A DNA stretch of 8,966 bases from Acidobacteriaceae bacterium (GTDB lineage: Bacteria; Acidobacteriota; Terriglobia; Terriglobales; Acidobacteriaceae): positions 1 through 8,966 of the forward strand of contig JARLFX010000173.1 in assembly GCA_031296355.1 (NCBI GenBank). The letters run 5' to 3'. This document shows positions 1 through 6,271 of this stretch, one piece after another. The notes beneath the pieces are model-generated. The model was not told the origin of the DNA. It saw nothing but the letters and a program-made list of their open reading frames with translations, and did no database searches. Position 1 is the stretch's first letter. The number at the start of each line of letters is the position of its first letter. The translations under genes and the position numbers were made by a program.

Positions 1-792
1 CACCGGCGCGGATACATTCAAATCAATCGCCTCGAATACCGTCCAGCGCCCTTCGCCCGAATCCGTCACGTATGGCTCCATGCCTTCCAGCTCCGGATTC
101 TTCTGCAGCGCGTCCACCGTAATATCCAGCAGCCACGACCGAACCACCGACCCGAACCGCCATATCTCGCCAATGCAGGCCAGATCCAGGTTCAGCTCTT
201 CCTTCGCCTTCAGAATCGAAAATCCTTCGGCATACGACTGCATCAGCCCGTACTCAATGCCGTTATGAATCATCTTCACATAATGCCCTGCACCGGAAGG
301 GCCAACGCGTCCCCAGCCCTTGTCCTTCGCCGGTGCCAGCGTCTCAAAGATCGGCGTCAGCCGCTCGATCGGCTCCTTGTCCCCGCCGATCATCAGGCTG
401 TAGCCCTCTTTCAATCCCCACACGCCGCCAGACGTACCCGCATCCACAAAGTTCAGCCCCTTCGCCTTCACCTGCGCATAGCGCCGCTGCGAATCCTTGT
501 AGTTCGAATTGCCGCCGTCAATCAGCGTGTCGTCCTTCTTCAGCAACGGTTCCAGTTTTGCAATCGTCTCGTCCACCGGATCGCCCTGCGGCACCATGAT
601 CCAGATCGCTCGCGGCGCAGCCAGGTTCTTCACCATATCTTCCAGCGTGGTCACGCCCACATTGCCGGTCGCGCTGAAGCTCTTCACCACGTCAGCTGAC
701 GTGTCGAAGCCCACCACCTTATGGCCGCCCAGCTGTAGACGCTCCGCCATCTTGAAACCCATCTTGCCTAAGCCAATTAGTCCTATTTCCAT
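1..792 (-). CDS. gnd: 6-phosphogluconate dehydrogenase (decarboxylating), short YqeC-like form; partial at left edge
   Basis: This cytoplasmic enzyme oxidises and decarboxylates 6-phosphogluconate to ribulose 5-phosphate in the oxidative pentose phosphate pathway. The first 264 codons are in the window; the C-terminus is cut off. Visible motifs are the nucleotide-binding GLGKMG (residues 7-12), GGNSNY (93-98), the substrate-binding S121-G-G, and the catalytic block with K173, H176, N177 and E180. The IWRFGSVVRSWLLD stretch is typical of the short form of about 300 residues, so roughly 35-45 residues are probably missing. Asp30 follows the second beta strand, where NADP enzymes usually carry Asn-Arg-Thr, so NAD preference is inferred. 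The ATG is supported by GAGGAGG about 8 bases upstream. It lies 61 bases downstream of the HAD phosphatase gene, and the two are probably co-transcribed. Family assignment is secure; cofactor choice is inference. Confidence 0.93.
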   Translation of the reverse strand, partial: MEIGLIGLGKMGFKMAERLQLGGHKVVGFDTSADVVKSFSATGNVGVTTLEDMVKNLAAPRAIWIMVPQGDPVDETIAKLEPLLKKDDTLIDGGNSNYKDSQRRYAQVKAKGLNFVDAGTSGGVWGLKEGYSLMIGGDKEPIERLTPIFETLAPAKDKGWGRVGPSGAGHYVKMIHNGIEYGLMQSYAEGFSILKAKEELNLDLACIGEIWRFGSVVRSWLLDITVDALQKNPELEGMEPYVTDSGEGRWTVFEAIDLNVSAPV

Positions 793-814
793 AGCGTCTT
801 CCTCCTCGGGGATA

Positions 815-840
815 AGAGCATTTTTCCTGCAAAACGCTCT
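815..840 (-). promoter_or_regulatory. Hairpin in the HAD-gnd spacer
   Basis: Two 10-base arms (815-824 and 831-840) flank a 6-base loop. Nine positions are Watson-Crick. The tenth is A/C on the plus strand but becomes a G-U wobble in minus-strand RNA, so the stem is complete only in the transcript that carries gnd. No U-tract follows; the gnd ribosome binding site follows instead. It could be an mRNA-stabilising or processing structure between the two cistrons. The role is inference. Confidence 0.45.
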
Positions 841-853
841 AAGAGTTCTGATG

Positions 854-1477
854 CTAAATCTGTTCTGTCGTGACTCCGAGCTTCAATAAATCCTCACGCA
901 ACTGCTCCGGATATTGCAACCGGATACCTTTCATACCCAGCGCCCGCGCCGGCGTCAGGTTCTCTTCGCGGTCGTCGATAAACACGCTCTGCTCCGCCGC
1001 CGCCTGCGTCAGTTCCAGCGCCGACCGGTAGATATTCGGGTGCGGCTTCATCTCGTTCACATAACCCGAACAGATAAACGTGTCGAAGTACTGCGTCAGC
1101 CCAAACGCCTGCAGGCGATAATCGTTCAACTCGCGCGATTCGTTATTCAGCGTGCACAGCCGGTAGCGGCCCACCGCCTGCAGCTCCGCCACAATGTCGA
1201 AGCATCCCGGATGCAGCACCGCCGACTGCGCCTTCACCGCCGCCCATATTTCGTCGAAGCCAAAATCGCGCGGCTTGTAGAAAAGCGTCTCGTTGAAGTA
1301 TTCGTGCGCCGTGCACAGTCCACGTTCCCACTTGTGATTGGCTGCTGGGTGACGCGTTTCATAGTCCGCCAGGTCCACGCCAAACTGCGGCAGCACATGC
1401 GCCCGTTGATGTTCATCAAACCCATTACTCAGCAGCACGCCGCCGATATCGAAATAGATCGTCTTAATCTCTGTCAT
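854..1477 (-). CDS. HAD-superfamily hydrolase (subfamily IA, YihX-like phosphatase)
   Basis: A 207-residue soluble protein of the haloacid dehalogenase superfamily, most like YihX-type sugar-phosphate phosphatases. Motif I is DIGGV with nucleophile Asp10. The residue two places later is Gly12 rather than Asp, as in the DLGNV of E. coli YihX. Motif II reads LNNES (110-114), with Asn111 where Ser or Thr is usual. Motif III is Lys144 in MKPHP, and motif IV is the acidic pair Asp168-Asp169 in VFIDDREEN. The helical cap lies between motifs I and II, as in subfamily IA. The ATG has no clear Shine-Dalgarno sequence. It sits 61 bases upstream of gnd and downstream of the dehydrogenase gene, which suggests but does not prove a sugar-phosphate substrate. 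Confidence 0.87.
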   Translation of the reverse strand: MTEIKTIYFDIGGVLLSNGFDEHQRAHVLPQFGVDLADYETRHPAANHKWERGLCTAHEYFNETLFYKPRDFGFDEIWAAVKAQSAVLHPGCFDIVAELQAVGRYRLCTLNNESRELNDYRLQAFGLTQYFDTFICSGYVNEMKPHPNIYRSALELTQAAAEQSVFIDDREENLTPARALGMKGIRLQYPEQLREDLLKLGVTTEQI

Positions 1478-1479
1478 AG

Positions 1480-1514
1480 GGGAAGCTGTATCTCTGTAAC
1501 TAAAGGGAAGCTGT
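1480..1514. repeat. Short direct repeat upstream of the HAD gene
   Basis: The 10-mer GGGAAGCTGT occurs at 1480-1489 and again at 1505-1514, 25 bases apart, immediately upstream of the HAD start codon. It lies where a minus-strand leader would be. Either chance or a small duplication could explain it. Confidence 0.3.
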
Positions 1515-1537
1515 CGGTTTGCAACTCCGCCATACCC

Positions 1538-1564
1538 GTCATCCTGAGCGTAGCGAAGGATCTC
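1538..1564 (+). repeat. Dispersed hairpin repeat, copy 1
   Basis: One copy of the dispersed element with core CTGAGCG-AGCGAAG. The inverted arms ATCCT and AGGAT pair perfectly. Compared with the copies at 6911 and 7209 both arms have changed together, T to C on one side and A to G on the other. Confidence 0.7.
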
Positions 1565-1567
1565 AGT

Positions 1568-1651
1568 ATTTGCCTTTGCTCTTGCCTTTGCCTTTGTTTG
1601 TCATTCCGAAGCGCAGCGCGCGGAATCTGCTTTTTGCCTTTGCTTTTGCTT
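1568..1651. repeat. TTTGCC/TTTGCT low-complexity array interrupted by a hairpin repeat
   Basis: A degenerate hexanucleotide array of TTTGCC, TTTGCT and CTTGCC units runs from about 1569 to 1598. It resumes from about 1631 to 1650, after a dispersed hairpin repeat at 1599-1629. No credible protein is encoded; the plus- and minus-strand frames through it give only Gln/Arg-rich or Leu/Cys-rich junk. Confidence 0.6.
1599..1629 (+). repeat. Dispersed hairpin repeat, copy 2 (variant)
   Basis: A variant copy beginning TGTCATTCCGAAGCGCAGC, with arms ATTCCG and CGGAAT that pair over 6 bases. The arms differ from copy 1 but remain complementary. It lies inside the hexanucleotide array. Confidence 0.6.
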
Positions 1652-1661
1652 CTTAAGGTAG

Positions 1662-1681
1662 GTGCGGGCTTCAGCCCGCAC
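1662..1681. repeat. GC-rich hairpin (GTGCGGGCT / AGCCCGCAC)
   Basis: Two perfect 9-base arms are separated by TC. A related GGGCTTCAGCCC core recurs at 1704-1715, just after the dehydrogenase stop codon, followed by CTGAGGTATTCCCT. The pair may act as transcription-end structures for the dehydrogenase gene, but no T-tract supports a classical terminator. It more likely belongs to a second dispersed repeat family. Confidence 0.5.
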
Positions 1682-1703
1682 ATTCAAACGCTCCCCCGGA
1701 ACC

Positions 1704-1715
1704 GGGCTTCAGCCC
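1704..1715. repeat. Second GGGCTTCAGCCC hairpin core
   Basis: A 12-base inverted repeat that repeats the centre of the hairpin at 1662-1681. It lies 13 bases beyond the stop codon of the dehydrogenase gene, on its transcript. Confidence 0.4.
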
Positions 1716-1727
1716 CTGAGGTATTCC

Positions 1728-2582
1728 CTAATCCCTGTCTTTAAAATCCGCGCCTAGCGTAACCTTCTCCCACGCCTTCGCGTCGCGCTCCAACAAGTCA
1801 ATCTTGTCATGGAACCGCCGCCACGCAGCCGCTCCCAGCAGCAACCGCAGCGGTGGCTCCGGAGAATTCACCACCTGCACAATCGCCTCCACGGCCTTCA
1901 ACGGATCGCCCTTCTGGCTGCCCGCCGCGCCCGCCAGGTTATCCATCACCTTGCCCGCGGTCTCCCTGTAGTCTGCAATCCGAGTCTTGGTAAACACCGC
2001 CGACCCGCCCAGGAACTCCGTGCGGAACGGTCCCGGCTCAATAATCGTCACCTTCACGCCCAGCGGCGCCAGTTCAGTCGCCAGCGCCTCGGTAAATCCC
2101 TCCACCGCGAACTTCGTCAGGTTATAAAAACCCAGTCCCGCCGTAGAAATAATGCCCGCAATCGACGACAGGTTCAAAATGTGCCCGCTCCTGCGCGCCC
2201 GGAAGTGCGGCAGAAACGCGCGCGTCACATTCACCGTGCCATACACGTTCGTTTCGATCACCCGCTTGATCTCGTCGTCGCTGGCCTCTTCAATCGCCGC
2301 CATCAGGCCATAGCCCGCATTGTTCACCAGCACGTCCACGTGCCCAAAGTGCTCCAGCGCCTGGTCCACCGCCGCAGTGATCTGATCGCGGTGCGTCACG
2401 TCCAGCGAAATCGCCCGCGCCGTCTTCGGATACGTCTTCTCCAGGTCGGCAATCGTCGCAATATTGCGCGCCGTCGCCACCACCTTATCGCCCGCCTTCA
2501 ACACCTCTTCAGCCAGCAACCGGCCAAAGCCCGAGGAACAGCCCGTGATAAACCAAACGCGTTGTGCGGTTTTAGTAGTCAT
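1728..2582 (-). CDS. Classical short-chain dehydrogenase/reductase (SDR)
   Basis: A 284-residue cytoplasmic NAD(P)-dependent oxidoreductase. The cofactor motif TGCSSGFG is at residues 13-20 and NNAGYG at 87-92. The catalytic tetrad is Asn112, Ser140, Tyr153 and Lys157 (YNLTK), followed by the EPGPFRTEF segment that lines the substrate pocket. Arg39, after the second strand (TARN), fits NADP(H). The ATG at 2582 was chosen because the domain begins normally there. A TTG at 2624 would add 14 residues with no family support. Neither start has a strong Shine-Dalgarno sequence. It lies between rpiB and the HAD gene on the same strand, with repeats in both spacers. Its substrate cannot be read from the sequence. 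Confidence 0.9.
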   Translation of the reverse strand: MTTKTAQRVWFITGCSSGFGRLLAEEVLKAGDKVVATARNIATIADLEKTYPKTARAISLDVTHRDQITAAVDQALEHFGHVDVLVNNAGYGLMAAIEEASDDEIKRVIETNVYGTVNVTRAFLPHFRARRSGHILNLSSIAGIISTAGLGFYNLTKFAVEGFTEALATELAPLGVKVTIIEPGPFRTEFLGGSAVFTKTRIADYRETAGKVMDNLAGAAGSQKGDPLKAVEAIVQVVNSPEPPLRLLLGAAAWRRFHDKIDLLERDAKAWEKVTLGADFKDRD

Positions 2583-2639
2583 AGAAATTGGATGCAGCAG
2601 ATGCTCACGTGGAACCAATAACAATTTCGCCCATTCCCA

Positions 2640-2668
2640 TTGTCATCCTGAGCGCAGCGAAGAATCTC
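2640..2668 (+). repeat. Dispersed hairpin repeat, copy 3
   Basis: A copy in the spacer between rpiB and the dehydrogenase gene. It shares TGAGCGCAGCGAAGAATCT with the copies at 6911 and 7209. Its arms are ATCCT and AGAAT, giving one C/A mismatch on the plus strand that becomes G-U in minus-strand RNA. Confidence 0.7.
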
Positions 2669-2685
2669 GAATATCACAGCCTGCT

Positions 2686-3168
2686 TTACGATCCCAGTGT
2701 CGTCCCTGCTACCTTCGGCATATACTGCGCTTCAATCGCCTTCACCTTGTTCAGCCGTCGTATCAGTCTCGGCTCCGTCGCGCCAAACTTCGCCCGCAGA
2801 TACGCCTCCACCAACTCAAACGCCAGCGCCGACCCAATAATCCGCGCGCCCAGCACCAGCGCATTCATGTCGTCGTGCTCCACGCCCTGGTGCGCGGAGT
2901 ATGTGTCGTGGCACATGCTCGCCCGCACTCCCGGCATCTTGTTCGCCGCAATGCAGACACCCACGCCCGACCCGCAGATCAGCACCCCGCGCTCCACTCG
3001 CCCTGCCATCAGCTCTTTGCCCACGGCCAGCGCAAAATCTGGATAATCCGAGGGCTCCGTGTTGAATGCGCCCAGGTCCACCACATCATGCCCCAACCCG
3101 CGAATATGCTCACGAACCAATTCCTTCAGCGGGAAACCTGCATGGTCTGCGGCAATAGCGATCTTCAT
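2686..3168 (-). CDS. rpiB: Ribose-5-phosphate isomerase B (RpiB/LacA-LacB family)
   Basis: This enzyme interconverts ribose 5-phosphate and ribulose 5-phosphate in the non-oxidative pentose phosphate pathway. The protein has 160 residues, close to the usual 145-155. Family features are the N-terminal AIAADHAG with Asp8 and His9, SDYPDFA (40-46), and the active-site CGSGVG with Cys65 and Ser67. The HDTYSAHQGVEHDDMN block includes His98, and the phosphate-binding arginines lie near 134-138. The ATG is preceded by GGAGAG at good spacing. It follows transketolase by 157 bases on the same strand, and the dehydrogenase gene begins 103 bases downstream. About 15 residues at the C-terminus are less typical. 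Allose-6-phosphate isomerase activity is possible for the family, but the neighbours favour the ribose substrate. Confidence 0.93.
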   Translation of the reverse strand: MKIAIAADHAGFPLKELVREHIRGLGHDVVDLGAFNTEPSDYPDFALAVGKELMAGRVERGVLICGSGVGVCIAANKMPGVRASMCHDTYSAHQGVEHDDMNALVLGARIIGSALAFELVEAYLRAKFGATEPRLIRRLNKVKAIEAQYMPKVAGTTLGS

Positions 3169-3191
3169 AGCATGCTCTCCATTGCAAAAAC

Positions 3192-3306
3192 CTCAGCACG
3201 TATGTCACGGATTTGCGGATCAACACAGATCAAATCATCTTTAAATCTTAAAAATGTCTTTGTTCTATCCGTGTAAATCCGCTTCTTCCGTTCCATCCGT
3301 GCTGAG
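3192..3306. repeat. Imperfect inverted repeat element in the tkt-rpiB spacer
   Basis: The outer arms CTCAGCACG (3192-3200) and CGTGCTGAG (3298-3306) are perfect complements. Inner blocks CACGGATTTGCGGAT (3206-3220) and ATCCGTGTAAATCCG (3267-3281) are also largely complementary with small bulges. The centre is AT-rich (3228-3258). The element of about 115 bases resembles a small non-coding snap-back repeat and fills most of the 157-base spacer. Confidence 0.5.
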
Positions 3307-3325
3307 TCCTGGTCGTTTGTCTTTG

Positions 3326-5308
3326 CTACTTCTTTCCTGCGATAACCTTCTTCGCGTGTTCCACTACGTTCGCCACGCTGAAGCCCAGCTTCTCCATTGC
3401 GATCTTGCCCGGTGCGCTGGCGCCAAATCGATCCAGACCGATCACCGCGCCTGCCGAGCCGACATACTTCCACCAGCCCAGCGATGCGCCCGCTTCGATC
3501 GATACCGCCGGAACGCCCGCCGGAAACACCGTTGCTTTGTAAGATGCATCCTGCTCGTCAAAGAGCTTCCAGCTCGGCATCGAAACTACTCGCGCCGTCA
3601 CGCCCTGGCTCTTCAACTCAGCAGCAGACTTCAGCGCCAGGTCCACTTCCGAGCCCGTCGCCACCAGGATCACGTCAGCCTTCGCGCCACCCTCTTCCAG
3701 GATGTACGCGCCATGCTTCACGCCCGCCTTGGTCTTCGCTGCATCCAGTACCGGCAGGTCCTGCCGCGAAAGCGCCATAAAGCTTGCGCTCTTCCGCTCA
3801 ACCGCCAGCTGCCAGCACGCCGCCGTCTCATTCGCATCCGCCGGACGGAAATCCGTCAGCTGCGGAATCGCGCGCAACGCCATCAGGTGCTCCACCGGCT
3901 GGTGCGTCGGTCCATCTTCGCCCAGGCCGATCGAATCATGCGTGAACACAAACAGCGAATGCACGCTCATCAATGCCGCCATGCGCAGCGCCGGGCGCGC
4001 GTAGTCGCTGAATACGAAGAACGTCGAGCCAAACGGAATCAGCCCGCCATGCGCTGCCATACCGTTTACCATCGCGCACATGCCAAACTCGCGTACGCCG
4101 AAGAACACGTTGCGTCCCTTGGGGTCTACGTGGAAGCTCTCGCTCTTGAAGATCGTCTTCGTCGACGATGTCAGATCAGCCGCGCCGCCAAACAGCTCCG
4201 GCAGCACATTCTGGATCGCCAGCATCACGTTGCCGCCCGCCGTGCGCGTTGCCACAGCCTTCTCCGGCCCAAACACCGGCAGCTTCTCCGCCCAGTTTGC
4301 TGGCAGCTTCGCCGAGATCACGCGCTCAAACTCTGCCGCAACCTCCGGATACGCCGTCGCGTACTTCGCGAAGTGCGCCTTCCATGCATCGTGCGCCTTC
4401 TTGCCCTTCTCCTTCGCCTCGCCGTAGTGCTTCTGCACATCGTCGGGAACGTAGAAGAACTTGTCCTCGGGCCAGCCCAGCGTCTTCTTAGTAATTGCCA
4501 CAGCCTCTGCGCCCAGCGGCTCACCGTGCGCGCCCTTGGTGCCGGCCTTCGGACTGCCATAACCAATCACCGTCCGCATCAGCACCAGCGTCGGCTTGCC
4601 GGTCTCGGCCTTGGCCTCGGTTACTACCTTCTCCATGCGCTCCAGGTCGTTGCCGTCCTCCACCCACAGGGTCTGCCAGCCATACGCCTGAAAACGCTTG
4701 GCCACATCCTCGGTATAGCTCAACTCCGTTGGGCCATCCAGCGAGATCAGGTTGTCGTCGTAGAAGACGATCAGCTTGCCCAGCCCCAGCGTTCCGGCCA
4801 GCGAAGCCGTCTCGTGCGAGATGCCTTCCATCAGATCGCCGTCGCCGCACAGCACGTAGGTGTAGTGGTCCACAATGTCGAAGCCCTGCCGGTTATACGT
4901 CGCCGCCAGGTGCTTCTCCGCCACCGCAATACCCACCGCCATGCCAAATCCCTGCCCCAGCGGGCCGGTCGTCACTTCCACGCCATCCGTCTCGCCATAC
5001 TCCGGGTGTCCCGGCGTGATCGAGCCCCACTGCCGGAAGCTCTCCAGGTCGCTCATCTTCACGTTGTAGCCGCTCAGGTGCAGCACAGAATACAGCAGCG
5101 CCGAAGCATGTCCGTTCGACAGGATGAAGCGGTCGCGGTCCGTCCACTTGGCATCTGACGGATCATGCTTCATCAGCTTGTTGTAGAGCAGATAGGTGAT
5201 GGGTGCGCATCCGAGCGGGGCTCCAGGATGGCCGCTATTGGCCTTTTGCACGGCGTCGACGGCCAGAAAACGGAGGGCATTTACAGAAAGCTGATCCAGA
5301 GTGCTCAT
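3326..5308 (-). CDS. tkt: Transketolase
   Basis: A thiamine-diphosphate enzyme that moves two-carbon ketol units between sugar phosphates in the non-oxidative pentose phosphate pathway. The protein is full length at 660 residues. The N-terminal part has NSGHPGAPLG with His27, NGHAS with His67, GHPE with His101, and TGPLGQG (114-120). The thiamine/metal motif GDGDLMEG (155-162) is completed by Asn186. The middle domain has the cofactor-activating glutamate in VREFGMC, SDYARPALRMAAL, and the substrate loop HDSIGLGEDGPTHQP. The C-terminal domain follows. The ATG has AGAAGGA 5 bases upstream. It is the first gene of the left-hand minus-strand run, so the run's promoter should lie in 5309-5434. 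I found no convincing -35/-10 pair there. All key residues appear intact. Confidence 0.97.
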   Translation of the reverse strand: MSTLDQLSVNALRFLAVDAVQKANSGHPGAPLGCAPITYLLYNKLMKHDPSDAKWTDRDRFILSNGHASALLYSVLHLSGYNVKMSDLESFRQWGSITPGHPEYGETDGVEVTTGPLGQGFGMAVGIAVAEKHLAATYNRQGFDIVDHYTYVLCGDGDLMEGISHETASLAGTLGLGKLIVFYDDNLISLDGPTELSYTEDVAKRFQAYGWQTLWVEDGNDLERMEKVVTEAKAETGKPTLVLMRTVIGYGSPKAGTKGAHGEPLGAEAVAITKKTLGWPEDKFFYVPDDVQKHYGEAKEKGKKAHDAWKAHFAKYATAYPEVAAEFERVISAKLPANWAEKLPVFGPEKAVATRTAGGNVMLAIQNVLPELFGGAADLTSSTKTIFKSESFHVDPKGRNVFFGVREFGMCAMVNGMAAHGGLIPFGSTFFVFSDYARPALRMAALMSVHSLFVFTHDSIGLGEDGPTHQPVEHLMALRAIPQLTDFRPADANETAACWQLAVERKSASFMALSRQDLPVLDAAKTKAGVKHGAYILEEGGAKADVILVATGSEVDLALKSAAELKSQGVTARVVSMPSWKLFDEQDASYKATVFPAGVPAVSIEAGASLGWWKYVGSAGAVIGLDRFGASAPGKIAMEKLGFSVANVVEHAKKVIAGKK

Positions 5309-5434
5309 TGATTCCTTCTTTGACGGCGCGGGGCACGCCCTCTTTTATGTGTTTTTATCCCAAGCTAGTGTAACAAGACCACAGCTACTGGAGCGAAGGT
5401 CGCATGAACTCATCAGATCGATGATCGCTGCTAG
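5309..5434. other. Spacer upstream of tkt
   Basis: These 126 bases contain no gene. They hold the tkt ribosome binding site and should contain the tkt promoter. A short inverted repeat GGGCACGCCC (5331-5340) lies in the presumed leader. An AT-rich patch at 5341-5356 is the best place for a -10 element, but no clear -35 match accompanies it. Confidence 0.5.
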
Positions 5435-6148
5435 CTAAATATCATCCCCAAAAGAAAAAATGAAATAAGGCTTAGGGGCCGTTCTTTCATCTGAAATGAG
5501 GAGACTCTGGCGATTTTCGTATTTCTTACCAAAAATATCTTTGTACCTAATTATTATCTCGCAAGCTGCTGATGACACTGCGCTATTGCTGTCAAGTACG
5601 ACTAGCGTTGGCAATCGAAAAAAGTTCGCGCTCTTGCCTGGTTCAATATGAGACGGGTTTGCGGGAATGGTGTTCAATGCCGGTTCATAAGGGCAACATT
5701 GCAATTTAATATTGTCGATCTTGAAAGTCTCACCGGAACGAGTCACCGCTTTAGTGATAATGATAATTTCGGCACCAATTGCAGCCCCAACACCATGATT
5801 TATCAGTCTTCCCCAATCGTGCTTAGCACGCCAAGTTGCGGTTACCTTCATGCCTGCTTTTTCGATAGTACGTTGAGCATAAGCGGGATTCACGCCTGGG
5901 ATGCCGAGCCTATCAACCTGTTCAACTTCAACACGAAAACCTCCGTGATCAAGGAGCAGGTACGGACGAGCACGTAGAGATCGATCCTTTCGAACTTCAG
6001 AAAGTGCCCATACCGCAATGAGAGTGGTTATTCCTGCAAAAATGGTCGCGAGTATCTGAGCGACTGAAGCATAAAAAGACCATTTACTTGTATCTATCAG
6101 TACCATTTGTAGGGTCTCTAATCGAGTTGATCTGTAATCATAGCGCAA
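5435..6148 (-). CDS. Unrecognised membrane-anchored protein, one predicted helix
   Basis: I do not recognise this family. The 237-residue product has one hydrophobic segment (about residues 25-49), then a basic stretch with RKDRSLRARPYL (53-64). A soluble domain of about 170 residues rich in beta-forming sequence follows. Positive charges after the helix suggest the soluble domain faces the cytoplasm. The TTG at 6148 has AAAAAGGA 8 bases upstream and is a reasonable start; an in-frame ATG at 6106 gives a 223-residue protein but has no good Shine-Dalgarno sequence. Base composition is clearly more AT-rich than tkt and efp on either side, with many A/T-ending codons. That suggests recent acquisition or relaxed selection. 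No neighbour points to a function. Confidence 0.7.
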   Translation of the reverse strand: MRYDYRSTRLETLQMVLIDTSKWSFYASVAQILATIFAGITTLIAVWALSEVRKDRSLRARPYLLLDHGGFRVEVEQVDRLGIPGVNPAYAQRTIEKAGMKVTATWRAKHDWGRLINHGVGAAIGAEIIIITKAVTRSGETFKIDNIKLQCCPYEPALNTIPANPSHIEPGKSANFFRLPTLVVLDSNSAVSSAACEIIIRYKDIFGKKYENRQSLLISDERTAPKPYFIFSFGDDI

Positions 6149-6163
6149 TGAGGCATTCCTTTT

Positions 6164-6193
6164 TTGTTACCAGAAGCGCCAATCCGCCATAAT
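6164..6193 (+). promoter_or_regulatory. Possible sigma-70 promoter for the EF-P gene
   Basis: TTGTTA (6164-6169) and CATAAT (6188-6193) match the -35 and -10 consensus at 4 of 6 and 5 of 6 positions, with an 18-base spacer. Transcription would start near 6200, giving a leader of about 70 bases rich in pyrimidines. The -35 box overlaps the upstream region of the divergent membrane-protein gene. Confidence 0.4.
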
Positions 6194-6271
6194 TTCTAAT
6201 ACTCAGCCTTACACTGCCAGCAGCTGCCCTCCAGCTCGCTCCCTCCCCTATACTTAACCTCGAGGACGTTC

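Noticed and set aside
914..1744. 276-codon plus-strand frame opposite the HAD gene
   Set aside because: It is antisense to the HAD phosphatase and then reads through repeats (ILSVAKDL, hexamer array); no family resemblance.
2583..2624. TTG-initiated N-terminal extension of the SDR
   Set aside because: The 14 added residues do not belong to the SDR fold, no Shine-Dalgarno sequence precedes the TTG, and the ATG at 2582 gives a normal N-terminus.
2464..3276. 270-codon plus-strand frame overlapping the SDR and rpiB genes
   Set aside because: It is antisense to two well-supported enzymes and includes the repeat peptide PERSEES; the Arg/His-rich composition is that of a shadow frame.
3254..5158. 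634-codon plus-strand open frame opposite transketolase
   Set aside because: Long antisense frames are expected in GC-rich genes. The product is Arg/His/Leu-rich without motifs, while the opposite strand encodes a complete transketolase.
5410..5424. Terminator hairpin after the membrane-protein gene
   Set aside because: The stem is only 5 base pairs with no T-tract; chance is adequate.
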